DNA from: DYIB01 sp049320945
GTDB lineage: Bacteria; Pseudomonadota; Gammaproteobacteria; Burkholderiales; Rhodocyclaceae
Reading direction: 5' to 3'
NCBI GenBank assembly: GCA_049320945.1
Contig: JBMOQT010000026.1
Span: forward strand, 1 to 21,368
DNA length: 21,368 nucleotides
This document shows positions 7,154 through 14,854 of this stretch, piece by piece (the first letter of the stretch is position 1; each line of letters starts with the position of its first letter). The position numbers and the translations under genes were made by a program. Under the pieces are notes generated by a model that saw only the letters and a program-made list of their open reading frames with translations, made no database searches and was not told the DNA's origin.

Positions 7154-8467
7154 ATGAGCTGGCAAGTCGCGGCCTGGCTGATGCTCGGCGGCTCCACCCT
7201 GCTGCTGTTCCTGGGACTGCCGGTGGCGTTTTCCTTCCTCGCCATCAACCTGGTCGGCGCGGCGCTCTACATGGGCGGGGAGGCGGGCCTGATGCAGCTG
7301 GCCCGCAACGCGGTCAGCTCGGTGATGACCTTCTCCCTGACGCCGATCCCGCTGTTCGTGCTGATGGGCGAGGTGCTGTTCCATACCGGCCTGGCGGTAC
7401 GCGTCATCGAGGGCATCGAGCGCCTGATCCACCGGGTGCCGGCGCGCCTGGCCGTGGTCGCGGTGGTGGCCGGCACGGTGTTCTCCGCCATCTCCGGGTC
7501 CACCATCGCCACCACGGCGATGCTGGGCAGCCTCATGCTGCCCGTGATGCTGGCCCGCGGCTACCACCCCACCATGGCCACGGGACCCATCATGGCCATC
7601 GGCGCCGTGGACATGCTGATCCCGCCCTCGGCGCTGACGGTGCTGCTGGGGTCACTGTCGGGCATCTCCATCGCCCAGCTCCTGATCGGCGGCATCGTGC
7701 CCGGCATGATCCTGTCGCTGGTGTTCGTCGCCTACGTGACCACGGTGGCGCGCCTGGTGCCGGGGCTCGCTCCCGACGGCGAGGCGGCCCAGCACGCCGG
7801 CTGGGAGCGCTGGCGGCCTTTCGTCCGGTACGTGCTGCCCTCCGTGTCCATCTTCGCCGTGGTGGTGGGGGCGATGGCGGCGGGCTGGGCCACCCCGACC
7901 GAATCGGCGGCCCTGGGGGCCTTCGCCACCGTGACCCTGGCCGCCGCCTACCGCGCCCTGAGCGTCGCGGCGCTGGCCAAGGCCTTGCGCGGCACGGCGG
8001 TGATCTCGGGCATGATCCTGTTCATCATCGTCGGCGCCACCACCTTCGCCCAGATCCTGTCGTTCTCGGGGGCGAGCGACGGCCTGGTGAAGATCATCAC
8101 CGGGCAGGGACTGCCGGCCTGGGCGATCGTGGCCGGCATGATGCTCATCCTGATCTTCCTGGGCATCTTCGTGGACCAGGTGAGCATGATGATGATCGCC
8201 CTGCCCATCTTCATGCCGGTGGTGCAGACCCTGGGCGTCGACCTCATCTGGTTCGGCGTGATGTTCCTGATCTGCATGCAGCTGGGGCTGCTGCTGCCGC
8301 CCCACGGCCTGCTGCTCATGACCATGCGCGCGGTGGCGCCGGCCGAGGTGACCATGGCCCACATCTTTCGCGGCGTGGCGCCCTTCGTCCTCATCAGCCT
8401 GCTGCTGCTCGGCGCGGTGTTCCTGTGGCCGCCCATCGCCACCTGGCTGCCCCGGTGGCTCGGCTGA
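7154..8467 (+). CDS. dctM: TRAP transporter large permease subunit, DctM
   Basis: A 437-residue, very hydrophobic protein with about 12 membrane helices, the usual length for DctM. It is the transport channel of the system. Visible family signatures are LFLGLPVAFSFLAIN near the N-terminus, TPIPLFVLMGEVLFHTG, the SGSTIATTAMLGSLMLP loop, GPIMAIGAVDMLIPPSALTVLLG and ATPTESAALGAF. The C-terminal MQLGLLLPPHGLLLM is the second pseudo-repeat of the pore loop. It is the last gene of the operon. A hairpin overlaps its stop codon, beyond which ald approaches from the other strand. Confidence 0.93.
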   Translation: MSWQVAAWLMLGGSTLLLFLGLPVAFSFLAINLVGAALYMGGEAGLMQLARNAVSSVMTFSLTPIPLFVLMGEVLFHTGLAVRVIEGIERLIHRVPARLAVVAVVAGTVFSAISGSTIATTAMLGSLMLPVMLARGYHPTMATGPIMAIGAVDMLIPPSALTVLLGSLSGISIAQLLIGGIVPGMILSLVFVAYVTTVARLVPGLAPDGEAAQHAGWERWRPFVRYVLPSVSIFAVVVGAMAAGWATPTESAALGAFATVTLAAAYRALSVAALAKALRGTAVISGMILFIIVGATTFAQILSFSGASDGLVKIITGQGLPAWAIVAGMMLILIFLGIFVDQVSMMMIALPIFMPVVQTLGVDLIWFGVMFLICMQLGLLLPPHGLLLMTMRAVAPAEVTMAHIFRGVAPFVLISLLLLGAVFLWPPIATWLPRWLG

Positions 8468-8502
8468 AGGGGCGCGCCCGGGTGAAGGAGTGCGCCCTTC
8501 AG
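8464..8502. terminator. Hairpin between convergent dctM and ald
   Basis: CTGAAGGGGCGC (8464-8475) pairs with GCGCCCTTCAG (8492-8502) with one bulged G and a 16-nt loop. It overlaps the dctM stop and ends 5 bp from the ald stop on the other strand. The placement suits a two-way terminator, but neither side has a convincing T run, so it may instead protect mRNA ends. Confidence 0.45.
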
Positions 8503-8506
8503 CGGC

Positions 8507-9625
8507 TCAGCCGCGCAGGGCCTGGCGCGGGTCGACGTAGTCGTAGCCGAGGGCCTCGGCCACCTGCCGGTGGGTGACCCGGCCGTTGTGCACGTTGAGA
8601 CCGGCAAGGAGATGGGGGTCTTCCGCCAGGGCGCGCTGGCAGCCCTTGTCCGCCAGGGCCAGCACGTAGGGCAGGGTGGCGTTGTTCAGGGCGAAGGCGG
8701 ACGTGCGCGGCACGGCGCCGGGCATGTTGGCGACGCAGTAGTGGATGACGTCGTCCACCACGTAGGTGGGCTCGTCGTGGGTGGTGGGGCGCGAGGTTTC
8801 GCAGCAGCCGCCCTGGTCGATGGCCACGTCCACGATCACCGAGCCGGGCTTCATGCAGCGCACGATGTCATGGGTGATGAGCCTGGGGGCGGAGGCGCCG
8901 GGAATGAGCACGCCGCCGATGACCAGGTCGGCGGAGACGCAGTGCTTCTCGATGGCGTCGCGGGTGGAGAAGACGGTGTTGAGGGGCCGGCCGAACTGGC
9001 GCCACAGGCCGCGCAGCACATCCACGTTGCGATCGAGCACCCATACCTCGGCGCCCATGCCCAGGGCGATCGCCGCCGCATGGGTGCCCACCACGCCGCC
9101 GCCGATGATCACCACCTTGCCCGGGTCCACCCCCGGCACGCCCCCCAGCAGCACCCCCAGGCCGCCGTGGGCCTTCTCCAGGAAATAGGCGCCCGCCTGG
9201 ATGGACATGCGCCCCGCCACCTCCGACATGGGGGCGAGCAGGGGTAGCCCGCCGGCGGGGGAGGTAACAGTCTCGTAGGCGATGCAGGTGGCGCCCGATT
9301 GCAGCAGGTCGCGCGCCTGCTCGGGATCGGGGGCCAGGTGCAGGTAGGTGAACAGCACCTGGCCCGGCTTCAGCCGCTGGCGCTCGATGGCCTGGGGCTC
9401 CTTGACCTTGACGATCATTTCCGCGCGCCCGAATACGTCGGCGGCGCCAGGCACGATGGTGGCGCCGGCCGCCTCGTAGTGGGCGTCGGTGCAGCCGATG
9501 CCCAGGCCGGCACCGGTTTCCACCAGCACCCGGTGGCCGCGGTCGGTGAGCTCGCGCACGCTGGCCGGCACCAGGCCGACGCGGTATTCGCGGACTTTGA
9601 TTTCCTTGGGTACGCCGATGATCAT
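8507..9625 (-). CDS. ald: Alanine dehydrogenase
   Basis: A 372-residue cytosolic enzyme, the canonical length, converting L-alanine, NAD+ and water to pyruvate, ammonia and NADH. The start MIIGVPKEIKVREYRVGLVP is typical. Pyruvate-binding Lys75 (VKVKEP) and catalytic His96 (YLHLAPD) are present. The Rossmann site is VVIIGGGVVGTHAA (GGGVVG at 175-180), with Asp198 closing the second strand. VDVAIDQGGCCETSRPTTH carries the later conserved Asp. A GGAAAGG ribosome site precedes the ATG. It lies 37 bp after livF on the same strand with no terminator between, so it probably ends the liv operon. That places alanine deamination under the control of amino-acid uptake. Confidence 0.95.
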   Translation of the reverse strand: MIIGVPKEIKVREYRVGLVPASVRELTDRGHRVLVETGAGLGIGCTDAHYEAAGATIVPGAADVFGRAEMIVKVKEPQAIERQRLKPGQVLFTYLHLAPDPEQARDLLQSGATCIAYETVTSPAGGLPLLAPMSEVAGRMSIQAGAYFLEKAHGGLGVLLGGVPGVDPGKVVIIGGGVVGTHAAAIALGMGAEVWVLDRNVDVLRGLWRQFGRPLNTVFSTRDAIEKHCVSADLVIGGVLIPGASAPRLITHDIVRCMKPGSVIVDVAIDQGGCCETSRPTTHDEPTYVVDDVIHYCVANMPGAVPRTSAFALNNATLPYVLALADKGCQRALAEDPHLLAGLNVHNGRVTHRQVAEALGYDYVDPRQALRG

Positions 9626-9662
9626 GGGTGTTACCTTTCCGTTATGAAACGATGGTGGGTCG

Positions 9663-10400
9663 CTACGCCGCTTCTGCCATGTCGCCCAGATAGGCCTCGC
9701 GTACCTTGGGGTCGTGCAACAGTTGCTGGCCGGTGCCGCTCACGGTGACGGCGCCGTTCTCCATGACGTAAGCGCGCTCGCTGATCTCCAGGGCCAGGTG
9801 GGCGTTCTGCTCCACCAGCAGCACCGCGACGCCGCTCCTGGCGACGTTGTGGATGACCTCCAGGATCTTCTCCACGACAAGGGGCGCCAGTCCCATGGAG
9901 GGCTCGTCCAGCAGCAGCACCCGCGGGCGCGACAGCAGCGCGCGGCCGATGGCGAGCATCTGCTGCTCGCCGCCGGACAGGGTGCCGGCCAGCTGGTGTT
10001 CCCGCTCCTTGAGGCGGGGGAACATGGTGAACACCCGCTCCAGGTCGGCGGCGATGCCGTCCCGGTCGCGGCGCGTGTAGGCGCCGGTGAGCAGGTTCTC
10101 CTCGACCGTGAGGCGGGTGAACACGCCGCGGCCCTCGGGCACCAGGGCGATGCCGGCGCGCAGGCGCTTGTGGGCCGGCAGCGCGGCCACGCTCACCCCC
10201 TGGTAGAGGATGTCGCCGCCGGCCAGCTTGAGGGAGCCGGCGATGGCGTTGAGCGTGGTGGTCTTGCCGGCGCCGTTGGCGCCGATGAGGGACACCAGTT
10301 CGCCTGCGTTCACCTCCAGGTCGATGCCTTTGACGGCGGTGATGGCGCCGTAGGCGATCTTCACTTGCTGCAAGCGCAGCGTGGCTTCAGTGGCGGGCAT
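9663..10400 (-). CDS. livF: Branched-chain amino acid ABC transporter ATP-binding protein LivF
   Basis: A 245-residue ABC ATPase. Walker A is GANGAGKTT (40-48), the signature is LSGGEQQ (141-147) and Walker B is VLLLDEPS (161-168), followed by the switch region with LLVEQNAH. The RAGIALVPEGRGVFTRLTVEENL segment (81-103) is characteristic of LivF rather than LivG. It pairs with LivG to drive the LivHM permease. Its start overlaps the 3' end of livG by 14 bp, indicating translational coupling. Confidence 0.95.
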   Translation of the reverse strand: MPATEATLRLQQVKIAYGAITAVKGIDLEVNAGELVSLIGANGAGKTTTLNAIAGSLKLAGGDILYQGVSVAALPAHKRLRAGIALVPEGRGVFTRLTVEENLLTGAYTRRDRDGIAADLERVFTMFPRLKEREHQLAGTLSGGEQQMLAIGRALLSRPRVLLLDEPSMGLAPLVVEKILEVIHNVARSGVAVLLVEQNAHLALEISERAYVMENGAVTVSGTGQQLLHDPKVREAYLGDMAEAA

Positions 10401-11160
10401 GGCGGCCTCCCAGATAGGCTTCGATGACTTGCGCGTCGCGCTGCACGACGGCGGGAGTGTCCTCGGCGATCTTCCTGCCGAAGTTGAGCACCGCCACCCG
10501 GTCGCACAGGCCCATCACCAGCTTCACGTCGTGCTCGATGAGCAGCACGGTGATGCCGTCGTCGCGGATGGTTTCGATGAGCTGGCGCAGGGCCTGGGTC
10601 TCGGTGGCATTCATGCCGGCGGCGGGCTCGTCCAGGGCCAGCAGCTGCGGTTCGGTGGCGAGCGCCCGGGCGATCTCCAGGCGCCGCTGGTCGCCGTAGG
10701 ACAGATTCCTGGCCACCGTGTCGGCGTGGCGCTCGATGCCCACGTAGCGCAGCAGCTCCAGGGCGCGCTCGGTGATGAGGCGCTCCTCCTCCACCGTGGC
10801 GCGGTTCTGGGTGAGGATACCCCACACGCTGCGGCGGGCGCGGATGTGATGGCCGGCCATGACGTTCTCCAGGGCGGTCAGCTCCCGGAACAGGCGGATG
10901 TTCTGGAAGGTGCGCGCCACGCCGCTGGCCACCACCAGGTGGGGCTTGCCGCAGGGCAGCTCGGAACCGTTCATGACGAACTCGCCCCCGTCGATGGGAT
11001 AGGCGCCGGTGAGCACGTTGAAGAAGGTGGTCTTGCCGGCGCCATTGGGGCCGATCAGGCCGTAGATCTCGCCCTTGCGAATGGTGAGCGAGACGTCGGA
11101 CAGGGCGGTGAGGCCGCCGAAGCGCTTGGAGACGTTCTTGGCTTCCAGGAGTGTGATCAT
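10387..11160 (-). CDS. livG: Branched-chain amino acid ABC transporter ATP-binding protein LivG
   Basis: A 257-residue ABC ATPase. Walker A is GPNGAGKTT (37-45), the LivG-type signature is LSYGDQRR (153-160) and Walker B is LLALDEPA (173-180). VARTFQNIRLFRELTALENV (81-100) and AAGMNATET (180-188) are typical of LivG. An AGGAG ribosome site overlaps the livM stop, with 9 bp between the two genes. It works with LivF as the motor of the uptake system. Confidence 0.95.
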   Translation of the reverse strand: MITLLEAKNVSKRFGGLTALSDVSLTIRKGEIYGLIGPNGAGKTTFFNVLTGAYPIDGGEFVMNGSELPCGKPHLVVASGVARTFQNIRLFRELTALENVMAGHHIRARRSVWGILTQNRATVEEERLITERALELLRYVGIERHADTVARNLSYGDQRRLEIARALATEPQLLALDEPAAGMNATETQALRQLIETIRDDGITVLLIEHDVKLVMGLCDRVAVLNFGRKIAEDTPAVVQRDAQVIEAYLGGRHARH

Positions 11161-11169
11161 GGGAGGCTC

Positions 11170-12237
11170 CTAGCGATGGGCGTAGCGCGCCCGGGCGGGC
11201 ACCAGGCCGGCGGGCTTGAGCAGCATCATGAGGATCATGGTGAGGGACAGCAGCAGCATGCGCAGCACCTCCGGGTCCAGGATCACCTGGCCGAACAGGG
11301 CGGTCTGCACCGGGATGGCCATGTGGCGCAGCACTTCCGGCAGGGCGGTGAGCAGAAGCGCCCCGACGACGACACCGGCGATGTTGCCCATGCCGCCCAG
11401 CACGATGATGGTGAGCACGGCGATGGATTCCATCAGGCTGAAGCTCTCGGGGCTGACGAAGCCCTGGAAGGCGGCGAACAGCCCGCCCGACACGCCGCCG
11501 AAGGTGGCGCCCAGGGCGAAGGCCAGCAGCTTCATGTTGCGCGTGTTGATGCCGATGGCCTTGGCGGCCAGCTCGTCGTCGCGGATGGCGGCCCAGGCGC
11601 GGCCGATGGTGGAGATCTGCAGGCGCGTGATGAGCACCACGGCCAGGGCCACGGCGGCGAGGAAGGCGTAGTAGTACAACACCGTGGACGGGATGGTGGT
11701 TCCGAACAGCTCCAGGTTGCGGGTGAGGTCCACGCCGGCGATGCGCAGGCCGTCGATCTGGTCTATGCCCTGGGGGCCGTTGGTGATGTTCACCGGCTGA
11801 TTCAGGTTGTTCATGAAGATGCGGATGATCTCGCCGAAGCCCAGGGTGACGATGGCCAGGTAGTCGCCGCGCAGCCTCAGGGTGGGAAAGCCGAGGATGA
11901 TGCCGGCGACGGCGGCGGCGGCGGCGCCCACCGGCAGGATCATCCAGAAAGGCCAGTGCACGTCGAAGTGGGGCGAACCGAGGAAGGCGAAGGTGTAGGC
12001 GCCCACGGCATAGAAGGCGATATAGCCCAGGTCCAGCAGGCCGGCATAGCCCACCACCAGGTTGAGGCCCAGGGCCAACAGCACGTAGAGCAGGGCGAAG
12101 TCGAGGATGCGCACCCAGCTCTGGCCGAACAGCCCCATGATGAAGGGGGCGGCGAGCGCCAGCACGATCACCAGCTGGCGCGCGAGGCGCGGGTTGCGGC
12201 TGCCGAAGTAGGGAATGGAAAGTGCAAGTTCCTGCAT
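11170..12237 (-). CDS. livM: Branched-chain amino acid ABC transporter permease LivM
   Basis: A 355-residue inner-membrane permease with about 9-10 helices. Recognisable LivM features are ALGLNLVVGYAGLLDLGYIAFYAVGAYTFA near the N-terminus, FPTLRLRGDYLAIVTLGFGEIIRI in the middle and GRAWAAIRDDELAAKAIGINT, the cytoplasmic loop that docks to the ATPases. The ATG at 12237 was chosen because AAGGAGA precedes it at the right spacing and the protein aligns with the family there. A much longer open reading upstream runs over livH in another frame and is not real. It follows livH by 11 bp. Confidence 0.94.
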   Translation of the reverse strand: MQELALSIPYFGSRNPRLARQLVIVLALAAPFIMGLFGQSWVRILDFALLYVLLALGLNLVVGYAGLLDLGYIAFYAVGAYTFAFLGSPHFDVHWPFWMILPVGAAAAAVAGIILGFPTLRLRGDYLAIVTLGFGEIIRIFMNNLNQPVNITNGPQGIDQIDGLRIAGVDLTRNLELFGTTIPSTVLYYYAFLAAVALAVVLITRLQISTIGRAWAAIRDDELAAKAIGINTRNMKLLAFALGATFGGVSGGLFAAFQGFVSPESFSLMESIAVLTIIVLGGMGNIAGVVVGALLLTALPEVLRHMAIPVQTALFGQVILDPEVLRMLLLSLTMILMMLLKPAGLVPARARYAHR

Positions 12238-12248
12238 GGTCGTCTCCT

Positions 12249-13181
12249 TCAGGCGCGGTCGGCGACCCGTTCGCCCAGCAGACCCGTGGGGCGGAACACC
12301 AGGACGGCGCCGAGGATGACGAAGGCGAAGATGTCCTGGTAGCTGGAGTTGAGGAAGCCGAAGGTGAGGCTCTCGATGTAGCCGGCGCCGATGCTCTCGA
12401 TCAGCCCCAGCACGATGCCGCCCACCATGGCCCCCGCCAGGTTGCCGATGCCGCCCAGCACCGCGGCGGTGAAGGCCTTCAGTCCCGGCATGAAACCCAT
12501 GGCGTAGTGGGCGATGGCGTAGTTGGAGGCGTACATGACGCCGGCAATGGCCGCCAGCGCCGAGCCGATGACGAAGGTGACGGCGATGATGGCGTTGGCA
12601 TCGATGCCCATCAGCCCGGCGACCCGGTGGTTCTCGGCGGTGGCGCGCATGGCACGGCCCAGGCGCGTGCGATGCACCAGCAGCAGCAGGCCCAGCATGA
12701 GGGCGGCGGACAGGGCGATGGTGGCAAGCTGCACGCCGTTGATGTACACGCCGTCCACGATCTGGAAGGGCGTAGTGGAAATGAGCTGGGGGAAGGTGTG
12801 GTAGTTGCGCCCCCAGATGATCATGGCCAGGGTCTGCAGCAGGAAGGACACGCCGATGGCGGTGATGAGGGGTGCCAGGCGCGGTGCGTTGCGCAGGCGC
12901 CGGTAGGCGGTGCGCTCGATGGTGTAGCCGAGCAGCATGCACATGGGCACGGCCACCACCAGGCCTATCCCGAGTGCGGCCAGGGGATGCAGGCCGGGGA
13001 AGGCGGTGCCGACGAAGATGATGGTCTGCAGGGCGATGAGCGAGCCCACCATGAGCACGTCGCCATGGGCGAAGTTGATCAGGCCCAGAATGCCGTAGAC
13101 CATGGTGTAGCCCAGGGCGACCAGCGCGTAGACGCTGCCCGACACCAGGCCGTTGACGATTTGTTGCAGCAGGGTTTCCAT
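12249..13181 (-). CDS. livH: Branched-chain amino acid ABC transporter permease LivH
   Basis: A 310-residue inner-membrane permease with about eight helices, the usual LivH length. It begins with LLQQIVNGLVSGSVYALVALGYTMVYGILGLINFAHGD, the hallmark of LivH. Further on, GRAMRATAENHRVAGLMGIDAN forms the ATPase-docking loop and AAVLGGIGNLAGAMVGG is a conserved pore segment. It is separated from livK by 167 bp that contain a terminator-like hairpin, so its expression is probably lower than that of the binding protein. Its ribosome site (CGGAG) lies close to the ATG. Confidence 0.95.
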   Translation of the reverse strand: METLLQQIVNGLVSGSVYALVALGYTMVYGILGLINFAHGDVLMVGSLIALQTIIFVGTAFPGLHPLAALGIGLVVAVPMCMLLGYTIERTAYRRLRNAPRLAPLITAIGVSFLLQTLAMIIWGRNYHTFPQLISTTPFQIVDGVYINGVQLATIALSAALMLGLLLLVHRTRLGRAMRATAENHRVAGLMGIDANAIIAVTFVIGSALAAIAGVMYASNYAIAHYAMGFMPGLKAFTAAVLGGIGNLAGAMVGGIVLGLIESIGAGYIESLTFGFLNSSYQDIFAFVILGAVLVFRPTGLLGERVADRA

Positions 13182-13269
13182 TTATGCGCTCCGGGAGCGG
13201 GTGCCGTCATGCAGTGGGGTGTTGTTGTGTTCCGGCTATGGACGGCACGTGTTGGAAGAATAACCGGGG

Positions 13270-13308
13270 AAAAAGTCGGGAACCGCGCGCCTGAAGGTTC
13301 GCGGTCCC
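13270..13308 (-). terminator. Intrinsic terminator or attenuator between livK and livH
   Basis: Read on the minus strand, GGGACCGCG (13308-13300) pairs with CGCGGTTCCC (13287-13278), leaving one base bulged and a 12-nt loop. The stem is followed by GAC and then five T (13274-13270). This is the form of a Rho-independent terminator, placed inside an otherwise collinear operon. Partial read-through would give more livK than livHMGF-ald transcript, which suits a binding protein. Confidence 0.6.
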
Positions 13309-13319
13309 GAAAAGCGGGA
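13305..13319 (-). promoter_or_regulatory. Competing hairpin overlapping the livK-livH terminator
   Basis: TCCCG and CGGGA (minus strand, 13319-13305) form a 5-bp stem with a CTTTT loop. Four bases of it (13305-13308) are also needed by the terminator stem, so the two structures exclude one another. It forms first during transcription and could act as an anti-terminator or as a 3' end stabiliser for livK mRNA. Regulatory use is inference. Confidence 0.35.
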
Positions 13320-13348
13320 ACAACCCGCACTGCTCGGAGTGATGTCGC

Positions 13349-14476
13349 TTACTGCACCACCTCCACCGGCTCCCACTTGCCGCCCTTGTAGGCGAACACG
13401 GTGACCACGCCCTTCTTGAGGTCGCCCTTGTCGTCGAAGGCGATGGGGCCGGTGAGGCCCTGGTAGCTGATCTTCTTCAGGGCCGGCAGATACTTGGCCG
13501 GCTCGGTGGAGTCGGCGGCCTTCATGGCCTCGATGAGGGCCCAGGTGGCGTCGTAGCTGTAGGGCGAGTAGATCTGCACTTCGGCGCCGAAGCGCTCCTT
13601 GAACTTCTTCTTGAAGGCGTCGCCGCCGGCCAGCTTGTCTGCCGGCAGGCCCGCCTGGGTGCAATAGGCGTTGTCGGAAATGGCGTCGCCCGCCAGCTTG
13701 ATGATCTCGGGCGTGCAGCCGCCGTCGCCCGTGAGGAACTTGGCGTTGATGGCGAGCTGCTTCATCTGGCGCAGCATCGGCCCGCCCTGGGCGTCCATGC
13801 CGCCGTAGAAGATGACATCGGGCTGGGTGGCCTTGATCTTGGTAAGGATGGCGAGGAAGTCGGTGGCCTTGTCGGTGGTGTATTCGCGCGACACGACGGT
13901 GGCGCCGATAGCCTTGGCGATATTGGCCACCTGGTCGGCCAGGCCCTGGCCGTAGGCGGTGCGGTCGTCGATGATGGCGATGCGCTTGGCCTTGAGCTTC
14001 TCCACGGCGAAGCGGCCGACGGCGGCGCCCTGCTGGATGTCGTTGGCGATGACCCGGAAGGTCACCTTGTAGCCCTGCTGGGTGTACTTGGGATTGGTGG
14101 CCGAGGGCGTGATGACCGGGATGCCGGCCTGCTCGTAGATGCGCGAGGCGGGAATGGTGGTGCCCGAGTTGAGGTGCCCGACCACGCCCTTGACGCCGGC
14201 GTCGGCCAGGCGCTGGGCCACGGTGGTGCCGGTGCGCGGGTCGGCCTGGTCGTCCTCGGCCATCAGCTCGAACTTCACCTTGGCGCCGCCGATGGTGATG
14301 CCTTTGGCATTGGCTTCCTCGATGGCCAGGCGCGCGCCGTATTCGTTGTCCTTGCCCAGGTGGGAAATCGGGCCGGTGAGGGGGGCCACATGGCCGATTT
14401 TCACCACCACGTCTTTGGCGTGGGCGGCAGGCAGGCCGAGGGCGAGCAGGGACAGAGCGATCGCAGTGCGTTTCAT
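13349..14476 (-). CDS. livK: Branched-chain amino acid ABC transporter substrate-binding protein LivK
   Basis: A 375-residue periplasmic binding protein. The signal peptide is residues 1-20 (ends AHA). The mature start KDVVVKIGHVAPLTGPISHLGKD is typical of LivJ/LivK. YGARLAIEEANAKGITIGGAKVKFELMAEDD, VVGHLNSGTTIPASRIYEQAGIPVITPSATNP and VIFYGGMDAQGGPMLRQM are family signatures of the two-lobed fold. The ATG at 14476 is chosen over one 39 bp upstream because AAGGAGGAG precedes it and the signal peptide starts there. It is the first gene of the liv operon, behind a sigma-54-type promoter. The substrate is probably a branched-chain or small neutral amino acid. Alanine is possible given ald in the operon, but this is not proven. 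Confidence 0.94.
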   Translation of the reverse strand: MKRTAIALSLLALGLPAAHAKDVVVKIGHVAPLTGPISHLGKDNEYGARLAIEEANAKGITIGGAKVKFELMAEDDQADPRTGTTVAQRLADAGVKGVVGHLNSGTTIPASRIYEQAGIPVITPSATNPKYTQQGYKVTFRVIANDIQQGAAVGRFAVEKLKAKRIAIIDDRTAYGQGLADQVANIAKAIGATVVSREYTTDKATDFLAILTKIKATQPDVIFYGGMDAQGGPMLRQMKQLAINAKFLTGDGGCTPEIIKLAGDAISDNAYCTQAGLPADKLAGGDAFKKKFKERFGAEVQIYSPYSYDATWALIEAMKAADSTEPAKYLPALKKISYQGLTGPIAFDDKGDLKKGVVTVFAYKGGKWEPVEVVQ

Positions 14477-14528
14477 TGGTACTCCTCCTTGGTTTGGTTG
14501 GTGCCTCGTGGGCACGGCGCCGCTCAGG

Positions 14529-14543
14529 GCAAGCCCTGTGCCA
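14529..14543 (-). promoter_or_regulatory. Sigma-54 (-24/-12) promoter for livKHMGF-ald
   Basis: On the minus strand the sequence is TGGCAC-AGGGC-TTGC (14543 down to 14529). The consensus is TGGCAC-N5-TTGCW, so both the -24 GG and -12 GC boxes and their spacing match exactly. The predicted start is near 14518, about 42 nt before the livK ATG. Such promoters need an enhancer-binding activator, and one with an intact GAFTGA loop is encoded divergently. Confidence 0.75.
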
Positions 14544-14710
14544 GGGAAACCAAAACCCGCGGGAACAAGGGCTTAGCACCGCCGACGGGGTGGCGGGAGC
14601 GGGGCCGCTGTATCGAATCGCTTACGGCCAGGCGCCTCCCGGTAGCGGGAGCGGTACAGAAGCGGCGTTAAAAACAAGACGTTAGGGCAAGCGTAAACTT
14701 AGCAGAACGG

Positions 14711-14728
14711 CGTACATATTTTGTTACA
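14711..14728. promoter_or_regulatory. TyrR-box-like palindrome, candidate upstream activator site
   Basis: CGTACA-TATTTT-GTTACA resembles the TyrR/PhhR box TGTAAA-N6-TTTACA. Read from the other strand it is TGTAAC-N6-TGTACG, matching 5 of 6 and 4 of 6 arm positions. It lies about 200 bp upstream of the predicted livK start, a suitable distance for a sigma-54 enhancer. Confidence 0.45.
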
Positions 14729-14813
14729 TAGTGTCGCCTGCCAGTTTTCGTAGTTTTGTGCAGCGCAATGAAGGAAAAGTCGTCGCCGATACCTGATTTC
14801 CGGCTATTGCGCG

Positions 14814-14819
14814 TATGAT
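14814..14819 (+). promoter_or_regulatory. Possible -10 of the tyrR-like gene
   Basis: TATGAT (14814-14819) is one base from TATAAT and lies 36 bp before the start codon. No good -35 hexamer is found 16-18 bp upstream (about 14791-14797), so the promoter may be weak or activator-dependent. Confidence 0.35.
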
Positions 14820-14830
14820 TGGGCGTACGC

Positions 14831-14848
14831 TGTAAAAAATTGAATACA
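14831..14848. promoter_or_regulatory. TyrR-box-like palindrome at the regulator's own start
   Basis: TGTAAA-AAATTG-AATACA has one perfect TyrR half-site and one that matches TTTACA at 4 of 6 positions. It lies between the likely -10 and the start codon, ending 6 bp before the ATG. That position suits repression of the gene by its own product. Confidence 0.45.
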
Positions 14849-14854
14849 TCGCCC

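Larger units (their letters stand above)
14477..14854. other. 378-bp divergent control region between livK and the tyrR-like gene
   Basis: No gene is visible here. From the livK side it holds a leader hairpin (GTGCC/GGCAC, 14501-14515), a sigma-54-type promoter and a pair of 10-bp direct repeats GCGGGAGCGG (14593-14602 and 14645-14654). Next come a loosely IHF-like stretch (TATCGAATCGCTTA, 14611-14624), an AT-rich block (about 14660-14850) and two TyrR-box-like palindromes. The AT content rises sharply relative to the flanking genes, as is common for regulated promoters. The IHF assignment has at least two mismatches and is only suggestive. Confidence 0.6.

Noticed and set aside
10381..12342. 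653-codon open frame on the plus strand across livF-livG-livM
   Set aside because: Low-complexity composition (His, Gln, Gly, Asp) and fully opposite genes with intact ABC motifs. There is no ribosome site.
11170..12942. Extended 590-residue version of LivM
   Set aside because: The first ~235 residues are Arg/His-rich and overlap livH out of frame. The real start is at 12237 with a good ribosome site.
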